Assembly (NCBI GenBank): GCA_945869165.1
Contig: CAMBNY010000011.1
Location: 1-54,253 of the forward strand
Length of the DNA stretch: 54,253 nt
From: Comamonas sp. lk
Lineage (GTDB): Bacteria > Pseudomonadota > Gammaproteobacteria > Burkholderiales > Burkholderiaceae_C
Direction of reading: 5' to 3'
The notes under the pieces: model-generated
What the model saw: only the letters and a program-made list of their open reading frames with translations
Told to the model about the DNA's origin: nothing
Database searches by the model: none
Position numbers and translations under genes: made by a program
Shown: piece after piece, positions 33,885-43,334 of the stretch
Numbering within the stretch: the first letter of the stretch is position 1
How the letters are laid out: every line of letters starts with the position of its first letter

Positions 33885-36179
33885 TTAGCGAAGGTTTTGG
33901 TAACGCGCAATGCCATCGGTCAAGGACTTGAAGGGATCGATTCCGAGCCGAGTAAAGCCTACGAATTCCAGTTGCAACATCAGCTTGGTGTTGCTGGTTT
34001 GGGGCGTGAGCACGGTTTGCGTCAACACAACACGTGAAATCCAGCATCCTGCATCGTACTCCAGGCCCAGCAGGCTATCGACCAACTTGGCATCGCGCAA
34101 ACTGTAGGACAGTCGGCCTAAGCCGTAGTAGCGCCCGGCGTCACTGTCCGTTTTACGATCTGCCCATCCCCAGAGGCGATCTAGTGGCCATTGCCAGCTC
34201 AGATCGACTTGTTCACTGGCATTGCGTTGCAAGAGGTAGGACAGATTGATGGTCTGAAAATTGCCGGGGTGATAACGCCCGCCAATCACGGAGCGAACGG
34301 CAGCATCGGTTTGAATGTTGTATTGGGCGCTTGCGTCTAGGACCCATTGATTCCCAAAGTTGACACGCGAGCCCAGCAAAATATCGCTCAAACCCGTTGA
34401 ACTGCTCGGCTGGCCGGGGAGCAGGGTTACTTTTTGTTCGTCAAAACGCCAGCGCTGCGCGACGCCAAAACTAGCGATCTGTGCGCCTGAATCTGGATTG
34501 AGAAAGCGCGTCGTGAGCCCAAGGGTTATGAGGTTGTTGTCTGAAATTTTGTCATGCCCGACAAATGCATTTTCCGTAAAAACCGAGGTCAAATTCAGGT
34601 CAGTAGTCGCTGTGTCGTAATTGGGCAAAAAGCTTTGGTCAACGTAGGGGGTGTACACATAAAAAGCACGGGGCTCTAGCGTTTGTAAATACTTGACTCC
34701 AAAAAATTCGGCATCGCGCTCAAATACCAGACTGCTGTCAATGCTAAAGGTGCTCACCACGCTGTTTGCCGATTGTTTGTTATTTACTACAGAGTCAAAT
34801 TGGTAAGCCGCAAGATGCGTCTGTACTTTGGGCGTTATGTAGAGCGCTGGCCAAATGAACGGGTAGCTAAATTGCGCAATTGAAAAAGCGCGTTGGGCAT
34901 TGGGTTGACGCATTGCCAAACTGTCGCCTTCAAATCGGGTTAAGTCGGTGTCTACGGACCAATCCAAACCAAAGACGTTGGCTTGGGCGTAGCGCAGAGT
35001 CCATTGCGGTATGCGGTCGTAAGGCGCAGTGACTTGCAGCCCTTGCCATTTTTGAATTTTCAGCATGGAGGACAAGTCGCCGCGGCCCCAAGATGCGCTG
35101 ATGTCCGTTGGCAAAGTGCGGGGTGTTCCGCCCAGCGGTGCTCCGCTTGTCAAGATGGGACTTGCGCTGAAGTCAGACCAGTAGTCGTTGTCACTGACCC
35201 GGTTGATATTGGCAGAAATAGCGATATTGCCAACCGGGCTTGGGAGTTGCCCTGCATGCACTAAGCCAATTCCCCAGCGATCGCTGTCGCGAAGACGGTC
35301 ATTAGGCATATAACTGAACTTGAAGTCACCCGCATAGGAAGGCTCGAGGTAGCGGACCTGACCCTCGGTATTAACGCCTCGGGTGGTCATAAAGTTGGGC
35401 GTCACCGTCAAGTCGTAGTTGGGCGCAATATTGAGGTAATACGGCGTCGACAAGGTAACACCGCTTGCGGTATCCAGGCCAAACAAAGGAGGCAAAAATC
35501 CTGATTTGCGTTTTTCCGTGATGGGAAAACTAAAGGGAGGAACCGGGAATATCGGAACACCTTGGAACTCCAGATAGGCGCCTTGCGCGATGCCGATTTC
35601 CCGTTCGTTGTCAATTTCCAATTGCGCTGCGGTCAATACCCATTCAGGAACCCATTGCGGGCCGGGCTGGCGCCGGCACGTGGTGTACGTCCCTTGTTTG
35701 GCCGTCATGTGCTTGCTGTCCGCGAAATCAGCGCGCAGCGCTTCGCCATGTCCTTTTTCGGCGCCTAAGCTGTAAGTTATCTCGGTAAAAAACCCTTCGA
35801 AGCGTCCAACGTCAAAATCTAAGTAGCTTCCGGTGTAAACCCTGTCCTGGCCTTCAATGACTACATTGCCACTGGCGCGCAAACGATCTGTGCTTTGTTC
35901 GTAGCGCAAGTGGTCCGCCGAAATCACCGTGTCTGACTTGCGCAACTGCGCATTGCCTTGAAGCTCTGTCTCCGCATTGGTATGGCCGCTCAGGCTATCG
36001 CCGCTTAGGTAGACCCAATCTTTTTGCGGCGGGACATCCATCAAGCTGGGGCTGGCCGAGAGCTCCTCGTAGGCGGGCGTTGCTTCTTGCGCGCGCGCCA
36101 GCATGGAAAAGACCAGCATCGATACGCCCAGCCAAAGGGCCGCCCGGCAGCGGTGCCTGGCGCTTTGCGAAATCGCCAT
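33885..36179 (-). CDS. lptD: LPS-assembly outer-membrane protein LptD
   Basis: A 764-residue LptD, the beta-barrel that inserts lipopolysaccharide into the outer leaflet together with LptE. A signal peptide opens the protein. The periplasmic OstA/jellyroll domain follows (GNAQLRKSDTVISADHLRYE, about 85-104), then the barrel with FQGVPIFPVPPFSFPITEKR and the GRYYGLGRLSYSLRDAKL region. ATG 36179 is used; an in-frame TTG at 36221 would add 14 residues without a signal-peptide benefit. It heads the lptD-surA-rsmA run and is divergent from amgK. Confidence 0.95.
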   Translation of the reverse strand: MAISQSARHRCRAALWLGVSMLVFSMLARAQEATPAYEELSASPSLMDVPPQKDWVYLSGDSLSGHTNAETELQGNAQLRKSDTVISADHLRYEQSTDRLRASGNVVIEGQDRVYTGSYLDFDVGRFEGFFTEITYSLGAEKGHGEALRADFADSKHMTAKQGTYTTCRRQPGPQWVPEWVLTAAQLEIDNEREIGIAQGAYLEFQGVPIFPVPPFSFPITEKRKSGFLPPLFGLDTASGVTLSTPYYLNIAPNYDLTVTPNFMTTRGVNTEGQVRYLEPSYAGDFKFSYMPNDRLRDSDRWGIGLVHAGQLPSPVGNIAISANINRVSDNDYWSDFSASPILTSGAPLGGTPRTLPTDISASWGRGDLSSMLKIQKWQGLQVTAPYDRIPQWTLRYAQANVFGLDWSVDTDLTRFEGDSLAMRQPNAQRAFSIAQFSYPFIWPALYITPKVQTHLAAYQFDSVVNNKQSANSVVSTFSIDSSLVFERDAEFFGVKYLQTLEPRAFYVYTPYVDQSFLPNYDTATTDLNLTSVFTENAFVGHDKISDNNLITLGLTTRFLNPDSGAQIASFGVAQRWRFDEQKVTLLPGQPSSSTGLSDILLGSRVNFGNQWVLDASAQYNIQTDAAVRSVIGGRYHPGNFQTINLSYLLQRNASEQVDLSWQWPLDRLWGWADRKTDSDAGRYYGLGRLSYSLRDAKLVDSLLGLEYDAGCWISRVVLTQTVLTPQTSNTKLMLQLEFVGFTRLGIDPFKSLTDGIARYQNLR

Positions 36180-36256
36180 GGCGAGTTGACGAAGCAGGGA
36201 GATGGGGGGAAAGAGGGGCAAGGGGGAGGGTTAAAAAGGTGGACAATGGATTATCC

Positions 36257-37426
36257 ATGAGCCCCAATAATCTGCCGCCCCATCCATCCCTAAGCCCAAG
36301 TACCCCTGCCAGGCCGCATGAGAACGCGTTGACGCAGCAAGCGCCCCCCAACAAGGCCGTGGCCCATGGCCCCCCGGTGCATTGGGAGCAAAGCGACCGA
36401 CAGCAAGCCTTTGACCGCTGGATTGTTGCTCTGCAGTCGCGTTTCGGTCTGCACCTGAACAGCCTGCGTTTGGCGTCGGCGGACGCCAGTTTCAGGCGCT
36501 ATTTGCGTTTGGAGAGCACGCACAGTACGTATGGGCCCAGCCTGATCGTGATGGATGCACCGCCGGACAAAGAAGACAGTGCGCCTTTCGTCAAGGTCGC
36601 CGGTTTGATGCACAAAGCGGGCATCCATTGCCCGCAGGTTCTGGATTGGAACCAGGATCAGGGTTTTATGTTGCTCAGCGATTTGGGCGATCACACCATG
36701 ATGCAGCGTATCGACCCGGCGGCCGCACCTCCTTTGGATGCCTATGTGGATGCGGTGGATACTTTGATCGCTTGGCAAAAGGCCTCCCAGCCCGGCGTGT
36801 TACCGCCGTATGACTACGCGCTCTTGCGCCGAGAACTCGATTTGTTCCCGCATTGGTATATCGCGCAGCACCGCCAGTTGCGCCTGGACGACGCCCAAAG
36901 CAAAGTGTTGGAACAGGCATTTGAAACCATCCTGGCCAACAATTTGTCTTGGCCCTCGGTGTATGTGCACCGCGACTTCATGCCACGCAACCTGATGGAT
37001 GCCGGGCGCAAGCATCCTTTGGGTGTGCTGGATTTTCAGGACGCGGTGTACGGACCCATTACCTACGACATTGCCAGCCTGATGCGCGACGCTTTTCTTA
37101 GTTGGGAAGAAGATTTTTGTCTGGATGTAACGATACGCTATTGGCAAAAAGCGCGGGCGGCCGGATTGCCCGTGGGCGATGACTTTGGCGAGTTTTACCG
37201 CGCCGTAGAGTGGATGGGCCTACAGCGACATATCAAAATCGCCGGCATCTTCGCCCGTCTCACCTTGCGCGACGGCAAGCCGAAATACCTCGCGGACACG
37301 CCACGTTTTATCGCTTATATCCGCGCCACGTGTGCCCGCTATCGAGAGCTCAAACCCTTGTTGCGACTCGTGGAGCGTATTGAAGGCATAGAACCGCCCC
37401 AGGCGTTTTCTTTTGGTAGGGTCTAG
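36257..37426 (+). CDS. amgK: Amino-sugar kinase AmgK-like phosphotransferase
   Basis: A 389-residue aminoglycoside-phosphotransferase-fold kinase that matches AmgK, the N-acetylmuramate/N-acetylglucosamine 1-kinase of the peptidoglycan recycling bypass. The catalytic loop is VYVHRDFMPRNLM and the magnesium site is VLDFQDAVYGPITYD. The SADASFRRYLRL stretch at the nucleotide-binding start is characteristic. The N-terminus (about 50 residues before the kinase) is Pro-rich and longer than usual, so the true start could be further in. It is divergent from lptD, as in pseudomonads, but the partner gene murU does not follow. Confidence 0.85.
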   Translation: MSPNNLPPHPSLSPSTPARPHENALTQQAPPNKAVAHGPPVHWEQSDRQQAFDRWIVALQSRFGLHLNSLRLASADASFRRYLRLESTHSTYGPSLIVMDAPPDKEDSAPFVKVAGLMHKAGIHCPQVLDWNQDQGFMLLSDLGDHTMMQRIDPAAAPPLDAYVDAVDTLIAWQKASQPGVLPPYDYALLRRELDLFPHWYIAQHRQLRLDDAQSKVLEQAFETILANNLSWPSVYVHRDFMPRNLMDAGRKHPLGVLDFQDAVYGPITYDIASLMRDAFLSWEEDFCLDVTIRYWQKARAAGLPVGDDFGEFYRAVEWMGLQRHIKIAGIFARLTLRDGKPKYLADTPRFIAYIRATCARYRELKPLLRLVERIEGIEPPQAFSFGRV

Positions 37427-37474
37427 GCGCTTGTAGCCCCTTGTTTGCACCACACCGCTAAGCGCTTCGCATAC

Positions 37475-38242
37475 ATGCCTCGTTTTTACTGTCCGACCCC
37501 CTTGCAGACCGGCGCCGTGCTCGACCTGCCGCCCGGCCCGGCGCGCCATGTGCAAGTTTTGCGCATGCAGCCAGGCCAGACGATTACCTTGTTCAACCGC
37601 GGTCCTGGCTGGGATGCAGGCTTGCAAGCCGCTGCGCCGTCCGGCGAGTATGAAGCCGAAATCACGCTGATGGGCCGCAGCCAAGTGCAGGTGCAAATTG
37701 GGGTACACAGCGCGCGGGAATGCGAAGTCTCGCGCCCTGTTTCTATCGCCATCGTAATGCCGGCCAATGAGCGCATGGACTGGCTGGTAGAAAAGGCGAC
37801 CGAGCTGGGCGTGGCTGCGATTTATCCCTTGACCAGCGAGCGCAGCGTAGTGCGATTGAGCGGGGAGCGCGCGGATAAAAAAATTGCGCACTGGCAAGCC
37901 GTAGCGATTGCGGCTTGCGAACAGTGTGGCGCTAACCGCGTGCCACTTGTAAACCCGGTGCAAAGCCTGTCGCATTTTTTGCGCGATGACTTGCAGTCCT
38001 GCCACATGGATGGGGCCCCGGCGCGGCTTTTGATGTCTTTGCAAGCGGGCGCGCTGCCATTGCGAACTTGGCATGGCATGGCGAGCAGTCAGCCCGTTAT
38101 TTGTTTGTCCGGCCCGGAGGGCGGATTCAGCCCGGGCGAAGAAGCCTTGGCGCTTGAGGCGGGCTTCGTTCCCCTGTCCCTGGGTGATCGCACTTTGCGC
38201 GCAGAGACAGCTGCCTTAGTTGCGCTTGCAACATTGATTTGA
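37475..38242 (+). CDS. rsmE: 16S rRNA m3U1498 methyltransferase RsmE
   Basis: A 255-residue SPOUT-fold methyltransferase acting on U1498 of 16S rRNA. It has the N-terminal PUA-like part (MPRFYC, ARHVQVLRMQPGQ), the middle WLVEKATELGVAAIYPLTSERSV signature and the knot-forming CLSGPEGGFSPGEEALA (about residues 210-226). The start at 37475 matches the family N-terminus. It follows amgK by about 50 bases on the same strand and may be read from the same promoter. Confidence 0.96.
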   Translation: MPRFYCPTPLQTGAVLDLPPGPARHVQVLRMQPGQTITLFNRGPGWDAGLQAAAPSGEYEAEITLMGRSQVQVQIGVHSARECEVSRPVSIAIVMPANERMDWLVEKATELGVAAIYPLTSERSVVRLSGERADKKIAHWQAVAIAACEQCGANRVPLVNPVQSLSHFLRDDLQSCHMDGAPARLLMSLQAGALPLRTWHGMASSQPVICLSGPEGGFSPGEEALALEAGFVPLSLGDRTLRAETAALVALATLI

Positions 38243-38284
38243 AAGCACGCACCCCAACCGGTTGTGGACCCTAGGCCCTTGCCA

Positions 38285-39166
38285 TCAAGCTGTGCCGGTA
38301 ACGTGTTGTGCCATATCGGTCCAACCTACGTTTAACCAATGCTGCAAGGCCGCGAAAACGCGCGATGCATCGGCTTCGTTAAAGATCTCGTGGTACAGCG
38401 CCTCAAAGCACAATGACTGGACGATGGCGCTGGGGGCCAGTTTCAAAAAGTCGCGGCTGCCTTGCGGGCTGACCAGTTTGTCCTGACCGGCAAACAGCAC
38501 CAGCGTAGGCGTATTCCATTGCGGTGCCGTGGCCAAAACCGCGCGACCGGCCTGCGCAATAAACAAAGCCAGGCGCGCGCAAATGCGGTCATGCACCAGC
38601 GGGTCCGCCTGGTAAGCGGCAACCACCGCCGGGTCGTGCGACAGGTATTTCACTTGCAAGCCGTTGCCCACGCGCAGATTGGGCGCGATGCCGGGCAGCG
38701 TGGCCAGCAGCATTTTTTGAAAGGCATTAAGGCCGGGGTCTAAGGCGGGGCTGGATAGAACCAGCGCGTCTATGGGCCGCATACGTAGCGATACAAAGCG
38801 CGCGGCGATCAAGCCGCCTAGGCTGTGGCCCAGCAAGACCAGCGATTGCCCAGGTGCCATGGCTTTGCGCGTATGGTCCACCACGGCGGCCAGATCGTCC
38901 AGCATGGCGTGTTCATCGCGCATGCTGCCGCGCTCGCCATCGGACAGGCCGTGGCCCCACAGGTCAAAGCTGCGCACCGCATAGCCCCAGCTATTGAGTT
39001 TTTGCGCTACGTGCTCGTAACGCCCGCTGTGTTCGCCCAGGCCGTGCACGATAAGCACTTGCGCTTTGGCCAGCGCCGCATCGGCCAGCGGCCAATCGCG
39101 CAGCGCCAATTGCATGCCTGGCGCAAGGTGTAGTTTGGAAAGCTTGGAGGTGTCGGTCATGGCCAT
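38285..39166 (-). CDS. Alpha/beta hydrolase, monoacylglycerol-lipase-like
   Basis: A 293-residue serine hydrolase of the Hydrolase_4 (monoacylglycerol lipase/lysophospholipase) type. The oxyanion motif is VHGLGEHSGRYEHVA (about residue 40), the nucleophile elbow is LLGHSLGGLIAARF (about 110) and the late FAGQDKLVSPQGSRDFL holds the catalytic aspartate. There is no signal peptide, so it is probably cytoplasmic. ATG at 39166 or 39160. Nine bases separate it from the M20 peptidase gene upstream, which suggests an operon. The substrate is unknown. Confidence 0.88.
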   Translation of the reverse strand: MAMTDTSKLSKLHLAPGMQLALRDWPLADAALAKAQVLIVHGLGEHSGRYEHVAQKLNSWGYAVRSFDLWGHGLSDGERGSMRDEHAMLDDLAAVVDHTRKAMAPGQSLVLLGHSLGGLIAARFVSLRMRPIDALVLSSPALDPGLNAFQKMLLATLPGIAPNLRVGNGLQVKYLSHDPAVVAAYQADPLVHDRICARLALFIAQAGRAVLATAPQWNTPTLVLFAGQDKLVSPQGSRDFLKLAPSAIVQSLCFEALYHEIFNEADASRVFAALQHWLNVGWTDMAQHVTGTA

Positions 39167-39175
39167 GCGTTTGAA

Positions 39176-40648
39176 TCAAGGAAAACGGGCAATCACCTGC
39201 GCCACTGCCGCAGTGAGTTTTTTAGCGTAAGGCACATGCAAAAACTCATTGGGCCCGTGCGCATTGCTTTTGGGGCCGAGCACGCCGCAGACCATCATTT
39301 GCGCTTTCGGGAAGCTGCGGCTGAGCATATTCATCAGCGGAATCGTGCCGCCTTGGCCGATGTAGCCGCAGCCTGCGCCAAAGTGCGCTTGCGAGGCTTC
39401 GTTGAGCGCCTGTTTAAACCAAGGCGCAGTGTCGGGCGCGTTCCAGCCGGTGGCGCCGCCGGAGGTTTCAAAGGTCACTTTGGCCTGGTAGGGTGCGTTG
39501 TCTTCCAGCAAAGTTTTCAGCGCCTGCACCGCCGTGGCGGCTTCCACCAGCGGGGGCAAGCGCAGCGAGAGTTTGAAAGCGGTAAAGGGGCGCAGCACAT
39601 TGCCCGCATCTTTCATGGCCGGAAAGCCTTCAGCGCCGGTGACGCTGAGCGTGGGCATCCAGGTGCGGTTGAGCAAGGCTTGCAGCGGGTCGGTGGTGGT
39701 CGGCAACACCGATTGCGTGGCGCCACCGCAGTCGTAATGCGCCCAGGGAAAGCGCTTGTACACCTCGTCGCCCAAAATGTCTGCGGTGGCACGCGCCTGC
39801 GCCAAGCGCTCGGGCGGCACTTCGCAATGGAAGATACCCGGCAGCAAGCGCCCGGTAGCGCTGTCTTCTAACCGGTCTAGCACCTGGCGCAGGACGCGAA
39901 AGCTAGAAGGCACCACACCGCTGGCGTCGCCGGAATGTACGCCCTCGGTCAGCACATCCACCCGCAGCACGCCGCTGGCCATGCCACGCAAACTATTGGT
40001 CAGCCACAACTGATCGTAATTGCCAGCGCCCGAATCGAGGCACACCACCAGACCGACATCGCCCAGGCGGGTGCGTAGTGCATCGACATAGGGCAGCAAA
40101 TCGTAAGAGCCGCTTTCTTCGCAAGTTTCAATCAAACCCAGAATGCGCGGATGCGCCACCTTCTGGTCTTTGAGTGCGGCGATCGCCGCGATCGCTGCAT
40201 ACGCGGCATAGCCGTCATCTGCGCCGCCGCGCCCGTAGAGCTTGCCGTCCTCGTATTTGGGCGTCCACGGCCCCAGGTCTTTGCGCCAACCGGAAAACTC
40301 GGGCTGCTTGTCTAGGTGGCCGTACATCAGCACGGTTTGCTCTGACACACCCGATTGCGCATTGCGCGTGGCCGCTACCTCGAAAAAAATCACCGGTGTG
40401 CGGCCGGGCAGGCGCACCACTTCCAAAGTCAGGCCTTCGAGCTTTTGCGCCTCAATCCACTGCGCCGTGTTGCGCACCACGGTCTCTAGATAGCCATGGG
40501 CCAGCCAGTCGGCGTCAAACATCGGGGATTTAGCGGGAATGGCGATGTAGTCGCTCAGGCGCTGCACGATGTCGCCGTCCCAGGCCTGGCTGACGTGGGC
40601 AAGGGCTTGGGCGGTGTTGAGTATGGAATCAGGTAGGCGGGCGGTCAT
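39176..40648 (-). CDS. M20 family metallopeptidase
   Basis: A 490-residue zinc-dependent peptidase of the M20 family (carnosinase/ArgE-like). The metal ligands lie in VLMYGHLDKQPE (about 123-134), GRGGADDGYAAY (about 157-168) and LIETCEESGSYDLL. A dimerisation domain interrupts the catalytic one, as in the family. The start at 40648 is chosen because AAGGAG lies just upstream and the longer frame is not conserved. It is probably a cytoplasmic dipeptidase or deacylase. It heads the two-gene unit with the lipase-like gene. Confidence 0.9.
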   Translation of the reverse strand: MTARLPDSILNTAQALAHVSQAWDGDIVQRLSDYIAIPAKSPMFDADWLAHGYLETVVRNTAQWIEAQKLEGLTLEVVRLPGRTPVIFFEVAATRNAQSGVSEQTVLMYGHLDKQPEFSGWRKDLGPWTPKYEDGKLYGRGGADDGYAAYAAIAAIAALKDQKVAHPRILGLIETCEESGSYDLLPYVDALRTRLGDVGLVVCLDSGAGNYDQLWLTNSLRGMASGVLRVDVLTEGVHSGDASGVVPSSFRVLRQVLDRLEDSATGRLLPGIFHCEVPPERLAQARATADILGDEVYKRFPWAHYDCGGATQSVLPTTTDPLQALLNRTWMPTLSVTGAEGFPAMKDAGNVLRPFTAFKLSLRLPPLVEAATAVQALKTLLEDNAPYQAKVTFETSGGATGWNAPDTAPWFKQALNEASQAHFGAGCGYIGQGGTIPLMNMLSRSFPKAQMMVCGVLGPKSNAHGPNEFLHVPYAKKLTAAVAQVIARFP

Positions 40649-40736
40649 AGGGTCTCCTTGGCGGCGTGCAGGTTGTGCATGATGCCATGCCCGCAACTAT
40701 CATCCAAGTACGATTTACTTTTGCCCAGGCTTGGCT

Positions 40737-41444
40737 ATGCGAAACACCACAGCAGAGATTCAGGTTTTGGCTTTCGACATCTTCGGCACCGTGGTGGATT
40801 GGCACGGCAGCATTGCGCGTGAAATACAGACCGCTCATCCAGCCGTAGACGCAGATGCCTTTGCCTTGGCCTGGCGCGCCGGCTACCAACCGGCCATGCG
40901 CCGCGTCATGGCCGGTGAACTGCCCTGGACTTTGATCGACGATTTGCACCGCATGATTTTGGATGAGGTGCTAGTGCAATTTGGCCTAACGCACTGGGGC
41001 GAATCGGCGCGTGCCGACCTCAACCGCGTTTGGCATCGCCTAGACCCCTGGCCTGATGTGGTGCAAGGCCTGGAGCGCTTGAAAGCCCGCCATATCCTCT
41101 GCACCCTGTCCAACGGCAACCTCAATTTGCTCACCCGCTTGTCCAAGCGCGCGGGCTTGCCCTGGGATTGCATTTTGAGCGCTGAAGTGTTTCGTGCCTA
41201 CAAGCCCGACCCGCGCACTTACCTCGGCGTGGCACAAACTTTTGATGTGCCCCCGGACCAGGTGATGTTGGTGGCGACCCACCACGACGATTTGCAAGCC
41301 GCCCGCGCCTGTGGCTTGCAATCCGCCTATATCGAAAGGCCACTGGAATTTGGTGCGCGTAATCCCAAAGATGTAAGTCCGCGCGCGGCTAACCATCTGC
41401 ATGCGCGTGATCTGCTGAATCTGGCGGATCAGCTAGCTTGTTAA
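40737..41444 (+). CDS. Haloacid dehalogenase type II
   Basis: A 235-residue HAD-superfamily enzyme of the (S)-2-haloacid dehalogenase type. The nucleophilic aspartate is in AFDIFGTVVDWHGS (about residues 12-25), motif II is LCTLSNGNLNLL, the lysine is in FRAYKPDPRTY, and the last acidic motif is VATHHDDLQAA. The FGTVVDW stretch is diagnostic of the dehalogenase branch. A dehalogenase or related phosphatase activity is likely, but natural halogenated substrates are not implied. ATG 40737 is preferred to TTG 40731. Confidence 0.9.
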   Translation: MRNTTAEIQVLAFDIFGTVVDWHGSIAREIQTAHPAVDADAFALAWRAGYQPAMRRVMAGELPWTLIDDLHRMILDEVLVQFGLTHWGESARADLNRVWHRLDPWPDVVQGLERLKARHILCTLSNGNLNLLTRLSKRAGLPWDCILSAEVFRAYKPDPRTYLGVAQTFDVPPDQVMLVATHHDDLQAARACGLQSAYIERPLEFGARNPKDVSPRAANHLHARDLLNLADQLAC

Positions 41445-41451
41445 CCTAGGC

Positions 41452-42033
41452 TTAACGCGCCAGCTTGTACACCGAAGTCCCCGCAAACCAATTGGGCATC
41501 CAGCGCACGACTTCACCATCTTGCAGGCCGAAGCTATCAATCACGCGCAAGCCGTTTTTGCGGGCCAGCGCACCCAGGTCGGCATGCGTGCCGACGCGGA
41601 TATTGGGCGTGTCGTACCACTGGTAGGGCAGGCGCTTGGTCACCGGCATGCGGCCTTGCAGCACACTGAAGCGGTTGGGCCAATGTCCAAAATTGGGGAA
41701 GGCCACAATGCCGATGCGCCCCACGCGCGCGGTTTCGCGGAGCATCACCTCGGCATTACGCAAGTGCTGCAAGGTGTCGATTTGCAGTACCACGTCAAAC
41801 GAGGCGTCGTCAAACATCGCTAGGCCTTCGTCCAAATTGAGCTGTATCACGTTGACGCCGCGCTGCACACAGGCCAGCACATTGGCGTCGTCGATTTCAA
41901 CGCCATAGCCACTGCAGCCGCGTGTGGCTTGCAAATGCGCCAACATGGCGCCGTCGCCACAGCCCAAGTCGAGCACGCGCGCGCCTTCGGGCACCAATTG
42001 CGCCAGCGCGTTTTGGATAGAGAGGTCGCTCAT
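41452..42033 (-). CDS. metW: Methionine biosynthesis protein MetW
   Basis: A 193-residue SAM-dependent-methyltransferase-fold protein of the MetW family, required with MetX for efficient homoserine acetylation in many proteobacteria. The SAM-site motif is [16 protein letters not shown] (about residues 19-34) and the [20 protein letters not shown] stretch follows. It overlaps the metX stop by four bases (ATGA), so translation is coupled. Family papers describe MetW as an activating partner of MetX rather than a proven methyltransferase. Confidence 0.94.
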   Translation of the reverse strand: MSDLSIQNALAQLVPEGARVLDLGCGDGAMLAHLQATRGCSGYGVEIDDANVLACVQRGVNVIQLNLDEGLAMFDDASFDVVLQIDTLQHLRNAEVMLRETARVGRIGIVAFPNFGHWPNRFSVLQGRMPVTKRLPYQWYDTPNIRVGTHADLGALARKNGLRVIDSFGLQDGEVVRWMPNWFAGTSVYKLAR

Positions 42034-43184
42034 ACGCGCACCTCGCGTGCCAGCGAATCAAAGTAAGAGCGCACTACGCTGTGGTAACGCACATCATCGA
42101 GCAAAAAAGCATCATGCCCATGCGGCGCATCGATCTCGGCGTAGCTGACATCACGCTGGTTGTCTAACAAGGCCTTCACGATTTCGCGGCTACGCGAAGG
42201 CGCAAAGCGCCAGTCGGTCACAAAGCTCACGAGCAAAAATTTGCTGCGCGCTGCCGCCAGCGCTTGGGTCAAGCTGCCACCAAATGTGCGCGCCGGGTCA
42301 AAGTAGTCCAGCGCGCGCGTGATGAGCAAATAGGTATTGGCGTCGAAGTAATCAGCAAACTTATCGCCCTGGTAGCGCAAATAGCTTTCGATCTGAAACT
42401 CCACGTCTTGCGTGCTGTAGCGGTAGTCGGTGCTGGCCGCCGCGTCTTGCACCGCATGGCGCAACTGGCGGCCAAACTTGGCGTTCATCACATCGTCGCT
42501 TAGGTAAGTGATGTGCCCGATCATGCGCGCGATGCGCAGCCCGCGCTTGGGTACCACGCCATGGCGGTAAAAGTGGCCACCATGAAAATCCGGGTCGGTG
42601 GTGATGGCGCGACGCGCCACTTCGTTGAACGCAATGTTTTCCGCCGTCAGATTAGGGGCGCTGGCGACGACCACCGCGCGACGCACACGGTCTGGGTATT
42701 GCAGCGTCCATGCCAGCGCTTGCATGCCGCCCAAACTGCCACCCATCACGGCGGCCAAAGTCCTAATGCCCAGTTGGTCGAGCAAGCGCGCTTGCGCGTC
42801 CACCCAGTCTTCCACGGTCACCACTGGAAAGTCCGCGCCATAGACCTGGCCGTCTGCGCTATCAGGGTTGATGTGCATCGGGCCGGTAGAGCCAAAGCAA
42901 GAGCCCAGGTTGTTCACGCCGATGACAAAAAAGCGATTCGTATCCACCGGTTTGCCCGGCCCGATCATGCTGTCCCACCAACCTTCGGATTTGGGCTGAT
43001 CCGCATACACGCCGGCCACATGGTGCGAAGCGTTGAGCGCGTGGCAAATCAGCACAGCATTGTTCTTGTCGGCGTTGAGCGTGCCGTAGGTTTCAAACGC
43101 CAGGTCGTAGGCGCGGATGGATGCGCCGCTTCGCAATGGCAGCGGCGCCTCAAAATGCAGGGACTGGGGTGTGGCAATCAACAT
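42030..43184 (-). CDS. metX: Homoserine O-acyltransferase MetX
   Basis: A 384-residue alpha/beta-hydrolase-fold homoserine O-acetyltransferase (or succinyltransferase), the first dedicated step of methionine synthesis. The nucleophile serine is in [14 protein letters not shown] (about residue 145), and the catalytic histidine lies near the end in HGHDAFLLD. The [13 protein letters not shown] stretch is typical. Beta-proteobacterial MetX proteins often use succinyl-CoA, so the acyl donor is uncertain. The start at 43184 matches family N-termini ([10 protein letters not shown]). It is preceded by a terminator and a SAM-II type aptamer. Confidence 0.95.
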   Translation of the reverse strand: MLIATPQSLHFEAPLPLRSGASIRAYDLAFETYGTLNADKNNAVLICHALNASHHVAGVYADQPKSEGWWDSMIGPGKPVDTNRFFVIGVNNLGSCFGSTGPMHINPDSADGQVYGADFPVVTVEDWVDAQARLLDQLGIRTLAAVMGGSLGGMQALAWTLQYPDRVRRAVVVASAPNLTAENIAFNEVARRAITTDPDFHGGHFYRHGVVPKRGLRIARMIGHITYLSDDVMNAKFGRQLRHAVQDAAASTDYRYSTQDVEFQIESYLRYQGDKFADYFDANTYLLITRALDYFDPARTFGGSLTQALAAARSKFLLVSFVTDWRFAPSRSREIVKALLDNQRDVSYAEIDAPHGHDAFLLDDVRYHSVVRSYFDSLAREVRV

Positions 43185-43190
43185 AAAAAA

Positions 43191-43223
43191 CGAAACCCGG
43201 CATCGCTAATCGCGGGGCCGGGT
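43191..43223 (-). terminator. Terminator hairpin in the metX leader
   Basis: On the minus strand, ACCCGGC (43217-43223) pairs with GCCGGGT (43195-43201), with a possible inner CGC/GCG stem. The run TTTCGTTTTTT follows and ends at the metX start codon. Placed between the SAM-II type aptamer and the gene, it looks like the expression platform. It also leaves no room for a normal ribosome site. Confidence 0.7.
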
Positions 43224-43241
43224 CAAGCAAAGATCGCGGGG

Positions 43242-43295
43242 GTCCGTGTTTAGCTGAATTTATTAAGCGCCCGCAAGCTGGAGCAAATTGGCGCT
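43242..43295 (-). promoter_or_regulatory. SAM-II type riboswitch upstream of metX
   Basis: Read on the minus strand, a 6-bp P1 stem AGCGCC/GGCGCT (43290-43295 with 43266-43271) encloses a loop. The loop has the UUU, CC and UUGC elements in the order seen in the crystallised SAM-II metX aptamer from the Sargasso Sea. The 3' side reads AATAAATTCAGCTAAACACGGA, where the known aptamer has GAUAAAUGUAGCUAAA and a final GG. The loop CC can pair with this GG to make the H-type pseudoknot. Position before metX is where SAM-II normally acts, shutting the gene off when SAM is plentiful. One base pair of the second pseudoknot helix is not ideal. Confidence 0.82.
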
Positions 43296-43334
43296 GTGGG
43301 CAAAGTATAGCAACGCCCGTCTAGGCGCCCCGCC

